Below are positions 25,350 through 38,300 of a stretch of DNA of 64,000 bases, in pieces (within the stretch, counting starts at the first letter, position 1; the number at the start of each line of letters is the position of its first letter). Source of the stretch: Zingiber officinale (lineage: Eukaryota; Streptophyta; Magnoliopsida; Zingiberales; Zingiberaceae); the NCBI RefSeq assembly GCF_018446385.1, contig NC_056002.1, forward strand, positions 31,482,636 to 31,546,635, in the 5' to 3' direction. Under the pieces are notes generated by a model. That model was given only the letters and a program-made list of their open reading frames with translations, was not told the origin of the DNA and did not search any database. The translations under genes were made by a program, and so were the position numbers.

Positions 25350-27559
25350 TGTAAGTACTCCAGGTGAGTTTTGATATGATCAACTGGATTAAGTTAGGTC
25401 ATGTGGTATTTGATCCTTGTATCTAAGTGTGCAAGAACTTAAGAATACAGAAAGTCGAGCAAAAGACGCAACAAATGAGAAGGATGGCACGGGAAGCGAG
25501 TCAACGGGCTTAGTGGATTCGAGGGATGAGAAGTTGCAGAAGAGTACATAGTAGGGTGCAATTTTTACTAATGGTCTAACTCGGGTTTTGAGGAATGATA
25601 AGTGAGTTAAATTATGTGTTATTATGATTTAATTGTTTTACTAAGTGTGTAGGAATTGATAGGTCTAAAGGATCTGATACCAGGATGAAATCCAACTAGG
25701 TCTGAGGACCTGATAGTTGGTACGAAGACCAAATAAGTCAAAAGGTTGACCTGATATCTGGCAGGAAATCCAACTGGGTCCGCAGAACCTGACAGCTTGC
25801 AGAAGTCCAGTTGGGTCTGGGGACTTGACAATTAGCATGAAGACCTGGTGGGTCAAGAAGCTAGTCAACCAACTGCAAGTTGGTAAGTGAAGGTAAGTTA
25901 TTGGAGGAAAGTGACTCAGTGAGGACATGTCTTGGTGGAGAGACAGTAGGCGTCGGTCCAATTTAAGTCTATTTTGGATCCCGAAACTGAGACTTTAACT
26001 AGATCCTGGTCTCGGAGAGACAGTGTCTAATTACTACTCATTATTATTGTGATAACACTTGTCTTACAAGTTATTAAACTAACACTTTTTGTAGAGCGAA
26101 AGGAGCATAAAATGTCTCAGGTGAACAGCGTCCGAAGCGCCTTCAAACAGTGGAAGGTACCTTCGCACTGTTCATGGAAGGCGCCTTCAAGGCTATGGAA
26201 GGCGCCTTCCGTAAGATAAAGTTTAGAACTCGTCGGTGATAAGGAGCAACAAACTCAAGATCAGATTTCTCAGGTTGGAGGCGCCTTCAAGCCTATAGAA
26301 GGCGCCTTTCACACCCTTTATAAGGGCATCTCTACCAAACTTTAATACACAACTCATATACAAGCTTCTACGCGTGCGATTAAGGTTCCAATTGTACCGG
26401 CTTCCTGCTGCAACTCTGCTACGACGCTGCTACACCCATCTACTACTGAGAAGCCGCCCAAACACCAAGCTCGAGTCGACCGTCTCTGAAAAAGTGTTTA
26501 GTAACATTAATTTTTGTACTTAATTATTGCAAAATGACAAGTATAGTGTGTTGCACTTGTTCCGACTTTGTTTATACTCGGTCCCCTCTTTCGGTGATTC
26601 CGGAAGAGGTATTTTAGTAGATTATCCATTGATAGGTCTGCGGGACCTGGGTCTTGGAGTAGGAGTCGCCGAAGGCTCCGAACCAAGTAAAATTGACTGA
26701 GTTTTCCTTGTGTGTTTTTTTCTTTAATCTTTCCGCTGCATAACTCAAATAACTCGAGATTTTCGACGAACGTGATTCACCCCCCCCCCCCCCCTCACGA
26801 TCCAACATACACCAGCGGACGAGAAGGACGCACGCGGCATTTTCGAGAGACAAGAAGCCTAGGAGGAAGACTACTTGAGAAGAAAGTCAGAGTTGGGTTC
26901 TGGTGATCCCAACTCTAGATGGCCGGAGAATCACCCAAGAGAATGGAGCAACAGCTGGACAAGTCAACTCTGTGTTGACTTGTCCAGGTGCCCGGACCAG
27001 CCTAGTATCGAACAAGTGCCTCTTTGGGACGTTGCTGTCGATGAAGTTCAGAGTCCACGTCAGCAACACTCCAAGCCCCCAAATAGCGTCCAAGCGCCCG
27101 GGTATCAAAAAAATGTAATCAGCAAGTCGTTGTGAGCAGATAAGGTGCACCACTGGAGGTGCTCAGACTCGCTCCAGGTGCTCAGAGTTGCCACATCAGC
27201 CAACGGGCAAATTCGACCAGTAGACTATAAATAGAGTCATAGTCCTAGGAGTTTGAATAACACACTTTCTGTAATATCATTTCCAATTCTGTGCTTTTAA
27301 TTTACACTTTCAACGCTTATACGAGGCTTCTCCGCCTCGGAGGATTCGCTCGTAGAAGGAGATCTTAGTGAGCTTTTATTGCCTTGAATTAACAATCTTC
27401 TGATTGCAAATCAAATAAACCTAGTTGTCTCGTATTTCCTTTTTATATATTTTGTTTTAGTTTAATTAAGTGTATATTTGCGAAAGCCCAAAGAATGAGA
27501 AATGTTAACTTTTATTTCATGTAATTCATCTCATCTTGTCGGTCGTACCTGGACCAACA
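25350..27559. mobile_element. LTR-derived composite insertion nested in the LINE
   Basis: It starts TGTAAGTACTCC and ends CTGGACCAACA, flanked by CATTC (25345-25349) and CATCC (27560-27564), a 5-bp target duplication with one mismatch. An internal CACGATCCAACA near 26800-26811, right after a 15-C run (26780-26794), looks like an LTR 3' end, so 25350-26811 may be one LTR and 26815-27559 a second, different unit with its own TATA-like ACTATAAATAG near 27225. Several GGCGCC-centred AAGGCGCCTTC motifs occur at 26130-26310. No protein domains are visible. Confidence 0.6.
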
Positions 27560-29015
27560 CATCCACTTGGCTCAATAATCGATAACTATATCAGAAAGAG
27601 AATCTCCCCGAGATGCGCATTGATCTTCAAAAGACTTTTGACTCAGTTTATTAGAGTTTTTTTCAAGATGTCCTAGCAACATTACAGTTTCCTATCATTT
27701 TCATCACATGGATTGGAGAATGCATCACTACCACCTCCTTCTCTGTAGTGATAAATGATATTATGCATGGCTTTTTAAGAGGTGGTAGAAGACTTAGATG
27801 GAGCGATCTGCTCTCTCTATATTTATTTGACATTTGCATAAATCTATCACATTCACTAGCAAGGTGCACCATTAGGGTAGATTTTCATTTCCACCTCAAG
27901 TGTGAGCATCTGAGAATAACACATTTGGTGTATGCATATGGCCTTCTACTCTTGTCATGTAGATATGTGACTTCAGTTACCCAGCTGGTGGATTGCTTAT
28001 CATAGTTTCCTCCGATGGCTGGGCTTACAGCTATTTTAGCAAAGTCCAACATTTATATCACAAGGATAGATACCCTTACTCAACTTCTCACCATCATGGG
28101 TTTTCGGTCCTCAACTACCGAGAGTACATAGTGAGCAGTCCGATGCTTTTCAAATACCTTGAAATCCTAGAACCTCTAAGAAATTGAAGATATTTGACTA
28201 TAACACATTGATGGACTCCCTCGCCAGGAGGATCAATTCATGGCCAAAGAACACCTTCTCTTACGCTAGGAAAGCCTAGCTCATAGCCCTAGTTTTTTAG
28301 GGTGTTGAATGCTACTATATGTCCTTCTTTCCCCTCCCCTGTGGAGTTATAGACCGCATCTACAGTGTATGCAGATCATTTATGTGGACTACCAAACCCT
28401 CCCATAGCATGGTCAAAATTATACAGACCTAAGGAAGAATGTGGTCTTGACTTGAGGGACTTAAAAACATGGAACCTTGTCTTATTGGCTAAGGTCCTAT
28501 GGTTTATACAGGGCAATCAAGACACCTTATGAATATGATGGGTACACCACACATATTTACAGCATGTGGGATATGGGAGTGACAAGTGAGATACACAGAC
28601 ACTTCACTCATTAAGAAGGTATTGTACATCAGAGATATTATTTTGACAGTTGCAGGTAGTTCAAAGAATGCAGGACAAATCCTAGCTGCATGGTTTAGTT
28701 AGAGGAAGAGGACATGCAAAGGGTCTATGACCACTTCAGAGATACTAGGCCTAGGAAACCTTGGGTAAAGATAGTTTGATAGAAATACCTTTAGTCAAGC
28801 CATGCCCCCACACTATGACGACTAGCGCACGAGAAGCTCCTTGCACGAGCTACGAAGGATTATCTTGAGGATAGACTGTGTGCTTTCTGCCAGCACGAGG
28901 AAGATACACTAAAGCATGTGTTCTTTTGTCAACTGTGGGGGAGGATCAGGGCATGACTAAAAATGCGACCCGAAACGGGCACATATCGGTGTATGTTGCA
29001 AGTGTTCAGACTTCA

Positions 29016-29031
29016 GGGGGGGGGGGGGGGG
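29016..29031 (+). repeat. 16-G homopolymer in the LINE 3' part
   Basis: An uninterrupted run of 16 G just after the zinc-binding region of the LINE. It may be unstable or an assembly/basecalling weak point. Confidence 0.9.
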
Positions 29032-29709
29032 CTCTGTCTTAATTAGGGTGTGACACCTTGCCATATCAGCATTAATGCATCATATTTGGAGTTCAAGTAA
29101 CCATTGCAAATTTGAGGGGATGCGCTTTGATGCGGAGTTGATATTCAAGTAAGTACATGTCCATGTCTATAGGACACTTGACGTATATTCAGATCAGATA
29201 CTACGACAAAGATGATATCATTTTTAAGGGCATGCATTTTTGATAGTATCCTATTACTCATACATACATTTTGATATACATATAAGTTAGGATTGTGAGA
29301 GCATACATTTTGATAGTGCCATAAATTAGGATGTGGAGTATACATTCTCAAAGGGCATGCATTTTTGAATTCATAGAGAACATGCATATAGGTAGGTCCC
29401 GATAGACCATTGACGATTTGGGAGCTTGCATCTTGCATTTGCATTTCCATGGAGTTTTGTTGCGGCTCAATGATCTTTAGGCCTCGATCAACTACTCGGC
29501 TGGATCATTTGAATAAGCATGAGAAGTTGACCTAGGTTGTAGTAACTGAGTCCATGTCGGGCATTTTAGTACGTCATATAGGGATCTACTAGATATTTTT
29601 CTGTTACAGATTTTATAGAACTGGGGACATTATTCTAATCTGGCACTTTATCAATCACAAGTAATTACCCTCAATCAAAAAATATATAATAATAATAAAT
29701 AAATAAATC

Positions 29710-32384
29710 ATTCCCTGCTTAATACCTGAGATGGAGATGTTAGCGGCACAGGACTCTACACAGAGAGATTCATGCAAAGGAGGGGACAAACAACTTGATG
29801 TGAGGCACACTACCATGCTTTGCAAGAGGTGGATAGTGATATATTTAGCGAGACTACCTCTTCTTCAGATACATGCAGACCACATCAATAGCTGAGAACA
29901 TGGATACTGAGACACTGACATTGGAGGTTGTAGTGGATGTACATATTGACATCTAGAGGGTAGGGTTGTATTGGATGAGGGGCATCTCGTCAGATTGGTT
30001 GGCGTATCATCAGGCACCTATCTTGAGAGTGCATGCATTGAGATAGTGAGGAGTGAAAGCACATGTCCTGTTAGAGAGAGTGTACATCTTGGTGTTTGTG
30101 AGGATATGTGAGAGCATATGTATGATTGATGTCGATGTATAGGTGAACAGATCCATGAATTAAAGATCTATCTAGTTCACAGTAAACGTCTGACGGTAAA
30201 GACGTTTCAAATCCGTTTATGGCTAGGACTTTACCAAAAAGTCTATGAGGATGAATAAATACATCAGAAAAATCTATCTAGTACGTAGCAAACGGCTCAT
30301 GGTAAAGGCATATCAAATTTGTTGATAATTGATCATTTGCTAAAAGTGAATGGGTGTTGGGGACCTATGTGCAGTTTGGAGACAACTCATGCTAATAGAA
30401 GTAAAAGATCCTAGATTACGGTGTTTGGAATGTAGACATACATCCACACATCTATCAGTTTTCAGTTTGGCTTGCATTGGTGTTGGACCCTTAGAGGGAT
30501 GGAGAGATGATTTTGATACATGCGGTATAGATGTGTCTGTAGGAGGTGGATGTTTGACCTAACGACAGAGTTCGGTTGATGTCGGATCCCCATCGATGGG
30601 CATAAACATGTCAGATTAAATCCATTTTAGATCTTTTGAATTTCTTAGGTTATAAGGAGTCACCGGTATCCTCCATTACTTATTTCAACTTCTTCAAAAG
30701 AATTACAATGTTATGCAAAAAAAATCAACTAGAATAAATGAAAAATCAAACTCACGTTGAGCTAATCTGAATCAGACCATGCCGATCACAGTGCAAACTA
30801 TCACCATTAATTCCCGTTTTCTAAACAGACCGAAAAGGTCCAAAATAATGCTTGCTTACTGACAATGACACCCATGGCAGCACTGGAACCAAAAATATGA
30901 TGTGCGGTGACCGCTAGTACACTATGTCAAGTTGGACAAAAAATCCAAAATTGGTTTAAACGACCAAAAATCTCCAAATTAATTACCTGTATGTTTACTT
31001 ACAATAACACGCAGGAACCACACACGTACACCAGAAATACATAGCGTAGGTCTAAAATTATCGAGGAGGCTGGTTCTCCATTACTAGCGCCGCCGCTTTC
31101 TCTTCTTCCTCCTCGGGGAAATCACGCAAGGCGTCGATTTTGTCAAAGCGATCGTTCGTCCCTCTCTCCGTGAGGTCGGTCGGGATCAATCGTGTTTGGA
31201 ACAAAACAGAGCAGCAGGAGAGGGGTCGGTCGTGTCGGCCGACGGGGAGGACGCAAGATGTAGCCTGACGTGACGGAAATACATTGGTCAAGAAGTGGAA
31301 CCCATTATGGGTCCAGCTATAGAGTCACCGCTATCCAGCTATGAAGGCACCACAGTTAACCTTGCAATGAGAATTCGACATCTCATGCGTACGTCCGCAA
31401 CGCTCAATTTACTGATGATGTTGAACTGCCAACATTCAAATTTACCGGATGGACGATGATAGCCATAGGGAAGACTGCCCACCAACCATATTAATAGGAT
31501 CAAAAGTAGGTAAATTAATTCGATTTAATTGTTTTTTAAAATTTATATCAATCTAGTCCTATGAATAAATCGAGAAATAATTATTATAATAAATTGAGAA
31601 ATACTCATAATTCTCAGACTCGGAAATTTTCTTACTGTTGACTCGGAGATACTTGGGATCTCATTCCATTTGGGATAGATTCGAATTCTAATCCTTTTTA
31701 TTGTTTCAGTCTTTTAGAGAGACTTGATAACAATATAGTGTACTCTTTTCATGAAGCATACCGTCTACAGATCGACTGTCGATCCTAGGAAAAAATATGA
31801 TCAGAAAAGACACGAAAGCAAAGCAAACATAGGAAGCAATCATACTTACCGGTAATCCTCCAAGCTGGGCTCATCTCGAACCACGAGTGTCCGTCACATA
31901 GCTGGGTATAAGTCGGTTTTGCAGACCCTGCAAATTACTAGTGCCAGAGCTCAAATGGACTGCAATAAGATCATGGAACTCGAGCAAGGAACGAGTATGA
32001 TGCAACCAAGGAACACTGGTGAACAAAATATGAAACTGGCAGAAAGTTGCTTTTAAGTATAAGAAACAATGTGCAAGAAAAGGTTAGCAGACGGTTCAAT
32101 ACACAACTCAGAAGCATGAGAACACATCGAAACTGGAATGCGACAGCAGAACTAGAGATAGAGGGTTGTTTCAATTATATAACAGGAAACAGTAACTGGC
32201 GATTAAGAAGATGAAAACAGAGTTATGTGGGATAAAGACGATAAAAATACACGGAATGACTCACCTGTCTAGAGACAAAAATACAATATAGAACAGTGTG
32301 TACCCCTGCTACGAGATACACGTCTGAATAAATGGTGCTGTACATGGAGGCCTTTTGCGCGATCAATATGGTTAGACGTAAGTG
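29710..32384. other. Intergenic DNA, no supported gene
   Basis: After the LINE tail, 29710-30840 shows no recognisable protein or repeat. At 30852-31010 is a copy of the repeat seen at 20590-20880. A GC-rich patch at 31058-31291 can be read on the minus strand as 77 codons with an EEEEEKAAA stretch, but it matches no family I know and may be an exon relic. About 130 bp before 32385 should hold the 3' untranslated region of the SAPS gene. Confidence 0.6.
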
Positions 32385-35300
32385 CTACTCCTGAACGATG
32401 CCTACCTCAGGTTCCATCCGCCAATGACTCTTGCTGAACTTGATAGCCGTACCATCTTCATGGGGCTTAGGAAGTTCCGGAACCTGAAGAACAAAGTTCC
32501 TATTTGTAACACCAACCTCACCGATTATGGATTTCGCTTCCTCAAAATCCACGCCGACAAACTCTGCGTCCTCAAACAATGAAGAGGAAGTTTCTTCTGC
32601 TTTTACTGACTCAACAGATTCTGATGTGTGCACAGTACTTTCACCTGGTGCACCAGCTGTGATAACTGATGCAGTGCTTGCAGTGCCTTGCATGGAGTTT
32701 GATTGGGTTGGAGCATCGGTGGATCCATCCACATGAATGTCTGAAGCTTCACGCCAGCCCACCCATTCAGGTAGCTGTTGGTCGTTAAAGAGGTCCTCAT
32801 TCTCAGTAGTATCCAACCGAAAAAGGCTCACATCATCCGTGACGTTCAGCTTTGTCACATCCGTGGACAAGTCATTCAGGGATTGATCTACACTAGAAGC
32901 ATCTTGAGACATGAAATCTGAGTCTGAATACTTGTGTTCAGGCATCCCAGCCTTTGTAAGCTCCTCAACTCCAACCACTTCCTCATCATCGCTGCTGTCA
33001 TCACCACTCGATGTCTCATTTAGGTTAACATCATCCATCTTATCAGGGGTTGTGATGCTCATAGGCTCCATCGAATTATCATCCTCAAAAGTGAACCAGT
33101 TGGAGTTCGTGAAAAGACTACAGTGCATGGAGGGGAGAGTCAACAAGAGCCATGCTTTAAAAGAATCAAAGGAATTAAAAGAGCTTCTACCTCTGGTTAT
33201 CACCACCAAGCCTCAAAGAAGAAATGACAACCCCAGTAGATCCTTCATTCAAGTATACATCCTGCAATATGAGCAGATCAGAACTGCATGTGTTTTCATC
33301 GGACAAAATTTTGTGGCAACATGACCTACTCATTTGTTTGAACGATACACAAGATTACAAATTACAACCTACTCATTTCTGTTCAGCAAAAGTAACACAT
33401 TACTACATTAAGCAGTGTATTAGTGCAAATTTAAATCCGTTAATATTCCCTAAAACTCACCAAGTGAACTTAGAAATACTTTAACTTCAAATTTTGTGAA
33501 CTGTCTTTAACAATGAACAAAATGGAAATTGAATCGAGAGGAGTATATGGAACATTCCCAAACTGTTAGGAAAATGTACTTCAGGCAGTACATATTGATT
33601 ATTAATTAGGATAATGTCATTTTGCTCATATACTACCCATTTATGCAAACACCGCTAAAGATTTTCAAACATGCCCCCATCTTTCAACTGTTATGGTGAA
33701 GAACGAGTATGGATTTTGATTTATCATATTCATCAACAGTTCCAAGTAGGGAAAACTTAATTTAGATAAAACAGTGCAACAAGAAGTACAGTTGCTCAAA
33801 TGATTGATGATAGGGTATAGAATCGACAGAATACCTCATCCATGTCATCATTCTCATAAACTCGATATTGAAATGGTTGGAGAGGATTGTTTGATAAAGC
33901 TACATCATAATCTCTAACATGAAGTTCTTCTTCATCACTATCTCTCGTCCTTTCTTGAAAAGATGTTGGACGCCTGCATAAAGAAAACAAATGTAGAAGA
34001 AAGTTATACAGTGGCACATAACCAACTTTAGCAGATTCAAGATATCTCACAATTCGATTCTCTTAGTTCAGAAATAAAGCTACTACCAAAAACAATGCAA
34101 ACCCCAAAGCTAATTCAGCTCAGCTCAATATGAAAGCATGTAGATTCAAAGTTCACTATGAGACGAATTATGTACTGACGATAAAAATCAATTTTAATAC
34201 TCAATCCACCATAAGAATAGCATATCCATTTGATGATGCTCACCCACAGGCCCAGTGATACACATTCTCTACTGCATTTCGTTCACGCAGCACATTAGTT
34301 TGCCAATTGACCCAGTCAACTGATTCCTACAAAAGCAATCAAACAAGTGGAGGAAAAGTTAGGAACAAGCACAAGCTTATACATGACATAGAACAGTAGG
34401 GAAAGTGACAGACAATGAAAAGTACAAATTAGAGTTTATCAGAAACAAAAAAAAAGTTAAAAATTGGACAAGCGAACTATTCATCTGTGGGGCATTCATA
34501 TGACCCATTGCGATGCCACTATTCCAGTCTAGCTTCAAATCATATGGCTCAATAAATCCTCAGTTTTAAGCAGAAAATGATGACACCTTTAAAAGCCTCT
34601 AAACTTAAATTAAGCGATCTGGGAGAATTTCCAGCAGCTTCATATACTTCAATGGATACTCTGTTCACCTTTTTTTGACTTAGTTTAATTAACTTTGATC
34701 CACTCGGTAATGAGACCAATATCAATTATACCATAAACAATCATAATTAAGTGTTTCTGCATGAGAAAAAGTCAGGGCTTCTATGTATCTTGTAGCAATA
34801 AGCAATCTGTAGTAATTGCAGGAAATTGAACTATGGGGAGGATTGACAAATAATCCTGTTGTTATCAAAGACATGACATCAATTTTAATTTGCTAATTTC
34901 TAATGTACAACGAAGGGGAGCCTTGGCTCAACAGTAAAGTTGTTGCTTTGTGACCAAAAGGTCATGGCTTCAAATCCTAATAACAGCCTCTTGCAAAAAG
35001 CAGAGTAAAGTTGCGTACAATGGATCCTTCCCCAGGACCCCGCATAGCGGGAGCTTCGTGCACCCCTCTAATTTCTAATGTACAACAAAAACATGATCAT
35101 CATGCAACCTTAAACACTAATTTCCTGCTTGATGTGTTATTTTAATTGACTAATTTTACCAGAGTTAAAATAAAGGCTTGCAGCATGAAGCATTTAGTTA
35201 AACTTCCTTATAAGTGCAACGAAATGCCCAGACCATAATTTCATAGAGATAACCTCCGGTTGCATGACTAAACCCAATACCTTTGAAATCCAAAATTATG

Positions 35301-38300
35301 GAGTAGTGCCTGACTATTTAGGGAACAAATTAACTGCAATCATTTGCATATAGAGTTCCTGCTGCAAATAATGCAATTGCGAAGCAGCTTTCTGCCTTTC
35401 AGAGAGCTAAAGTTTCAACCAACAATCCAATCACAATTGACCAAGAATGGTATTTGTACAGTCCAGGTACCTAAGTTTTTAGTCCATCAGTCTTTACAAT
35501 GATAAGTTGAGAATTTCCGTGCATATGTAATACTTAATCAAATAGAGAACTGTAAACAGCATAAAGTTTCATTATGACCAATGTGTATGTCCATATAGGA
35601 ACGTAGTGCTCCTTCCAATTCCATCCTTCACAAAAGCTTGCTGTAGATGATCACTGAATACATGCAGATAGCTTACTGTATTTTACCAGCAAGCATGGAT
35701 TCCGATATTTTGGACTGACAGTTTTGCTTGCAGCGATAGGATATTAGCATAATTATCTAGATGAACAGATATTCAAAGCTGGAATTTGTATTGACAGCAG
35801 TATTCAGCCTTGTCAAACTACCATCAAAATCTTTTCTTTTCATTCATTATGTTTATATTCAGAGTAAAAGAAACTTTCTGAAATAACCTTCAACCTCAAA
35901 AGAAGTTGTGTTTCATCAGCAATCCATTATTTGTCTATGTTTTAGAATGAGTTACACAAACAAAACAATAGTGAGCTTTTCAAATTCGTGAAAATAGCGC
36001 CACTGGCTGACAATGAATATTTAAAGCATAAACTACCGTGCACAGATGAAATGATAGATTCAGACAACTGAAAATGACTTAAATAAAACAAAACATATTG
36101 ATCTTGAAAGATATACATGATTATATCATAAAGATGATCCTAGTATGACTACCTGATATGCAAGGTCTTGAAACGTGTTGGAATCCTAGGTATACAGATT
36201 TTGTATTTTGAAGATACAGAAGATTTCAACACAATGACACAACAAATTGTAGATTACAACTATTTGGAATCAGTGACAACATGAATATTCTCTCTCCATT
36301 GAGGCTTCCTACAAATGGCATTTTCTAAGAAGTTTCCATTGCTATATTTACAATAGAACAGAAAAACCATGTCATTTTACAATGGAAGAGCAATTTTAAA
36401 AGTCCCAACTCCCATGCCCGTGGACCATGGTGTCAAAATATTTTGCATTCATCATAATAAGTTAAGAATAATATGCAAGTAATTCACTAGATGATAAAGA
36501 CATGAAACATATAGCCAAGATTTTGAAAATGACATGGAACCATCAATTTGTGTGTATGCATGAGGATGTGTTCTGAAGAACTTAAAGTTAATGACATCTA
36601 AAACTAGTTTTGATGGGCTTGGAAAGTGTAATATTAGCATGCAGCAGTTACAAATGAACTAGTTTGAAACATACTAAGATATATTTTTGTAACTTCCTGA
36701 CTGCTGTTTATGCTCAAAGCTTCTACAGAACCAGAAAAACATGAATCAGCTTCAAATGCCCTCTGCTTAACCGCCTTGCTCCCTGCTTCTCCTCGTTAGT
36801 TTCTGCAATGTTTCCTAGTATAGACCTTCATTTTCTTTCAATTTTTGCTAATTTTTTGTGGCCTTCGCCTTTTCTATAAAATATATTGGCATTGTGCGAG
36901 TTTGCATGGGATATCACTCGAATTGGATTCAATTAATCCTACTCCTATCTGGATCCGCAATTGCAAATTTTTCCATTTAGTGTTAGCACAGTTAAAATCC
37001 TCATGTGCACCCATAATGTATCATTAATTTTATCCCACACTACTGGTGAAGAACAGAAAAACAATACATCAGACAACAAATTCCTTTACACCAAGCTTCA
37101 AAGTGATCACTCAAGGAAGTTCATTGTACAGAACTTCATGTTAATACATGTCATGCAGGAAGAATTGCCATCATAGCAAATAAATACTCAGATCAAACTA
37201 GCCCGAGCTTGAGCCTGAATGTAGCTGCACAACATATATTATATCAGTGAATGTAGGCTTCATTAGTCTTCAGTTTTCATTTGGCTACAGAAGGAAACTT
37301 AGTTGCACTTGCTAAAACACTATTTAACAAACTACATTAAGTACATGCACAAATCACAATGAGTATCCATGAGGGTGTATGATGCTCAAGTCTAATTAGT
37401 CTCAGAAAAGGAACCATTCCCTATTTGCAAAATGAGAAAGGAAAATAATTATTAGCAACATGATTGAGGATCCATCATCACAAGTTAAAACATACAATAA
37501 CAAAATGATGGGAAAATGTAGCATGTCCACCCATGCCAAACATGCCAAGATGGTTAGTGAAGTTTTTGATTTAAATGACTAATACAAGGGCATGTCAACT
37601 GAACAGCATTAAGCAGAACAGTAGCATCAATCCTTGATAAAATCATGAAAATCCTGTTAATAGCTATAGGCAAACAACGAATAAATTCACTCCATCAAAT
37701 GCAACGTCCAACAGAAATCACAGTGGAATTGCAGTCTATTATACTGTATAAGTAAAAACAACTAATGCAGACAATTTTGTTGCATATCTATGTAGAAAAT
37801 AATCAAACCTTTGATAGAAGTATTAAAATATACATCAGTATCTCAATCAGAAACTCACCTGTAGGTAAGACTGAATATGATCATTGCCAATTCCAAGTTG
37901 GACAAGTTTGTTACAGATTCTTGTTATGTGTCCAATGTTTCCAGCCCGAATTGGTTTTCTTCCAGAGGCTGGTACAGTTGTCTACAAAGTCAAAAGGGAG
38001 GGGAGAAATTAAGCCGCAAACTGCAATATGAACAACTGTGATCCTTGATATCCAAAATTCTTACCACACTGGATTCACCAGAAAGAAAAGGATTTTTATC
38101 TGTCAGTAGAAACTTAGCAATGATACCACATTCACAAAAGAGATAATCGACAACTGCAGTGTTTTTGCTTTCAAGGCAAGATACTACTAAATTCTCCACA
38201 TGATGGTGTAGTGAGTTGTTGAAAGGATACCTAAATTATTATCATTATTAGGGACATTGCAAAAGCAATGAATACAATAGGACCTAAAACCACAAAATAT

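Larger units (their letters stand above)
20936..29190 (+). pseudogene. LINE ORF2 remnant: endonuclease, RT, zf-RVT
   Basis: Endonuclease: EFTYMAGIEDLHST and following text near 21230-21300. Pre-RT region: ARKATVMLAQAEYLFYQQRA to NTPFFYSLVKRN (about 21720-21900). RT: APGSDEYNVKFYKQA near 25040, LIALVPKISHASKVQDYR then FYKVISKLFA near 25160-25270, KDRIITDNI near 25322-25348, and after the second insertion RIDLQKTFDS, FITWIGECITTTSFS and HGFLRGGRRLRWSD (27615-27810). The usual YADD active site reads VYAYG near 27930-27945. A cysteine-rich C-terminal region with CAFCQHEED...HVFFC lies at about 28880-28935. Many stops and frameshifts make it non-functional. Confidence 0.8.
20936..29709 (+). mobile_element. 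L1-type LINE, 5'-truncated, with two nested insertions
   Basis: Three separated stretches (20936-22040, 24929-25349, 27565-29709) read in order as one plant L1 ORF2: endonuclease, linker, reverse transcriptase and C-terminal zinc-binding region, ending in an A/T-rich tail with AATAAT and AAAT units near 29676-29709. The element is 5'-truncated inside the endonuclease. Two LTR-type insertions split it at 22041-24923 and 25350-27559; removing each with one duplicate of its target site rejoins the LINE text. No LINE target-site duplication was found. Confidence 0.8.

Noticed and set aside
32911..33324. 137-codon plus-strand frame
   Set aside because: It is antisense to exons 17-18 of the SAPS gene, whose minus-strand frame has family motifs.
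34912..35067. Possible tRNA gene, because of box A/B-like text
   Set aside because: The flanking 19-bp direct repeats and SINE-type 3' end show a SINE, and no cloverleaf is formed.
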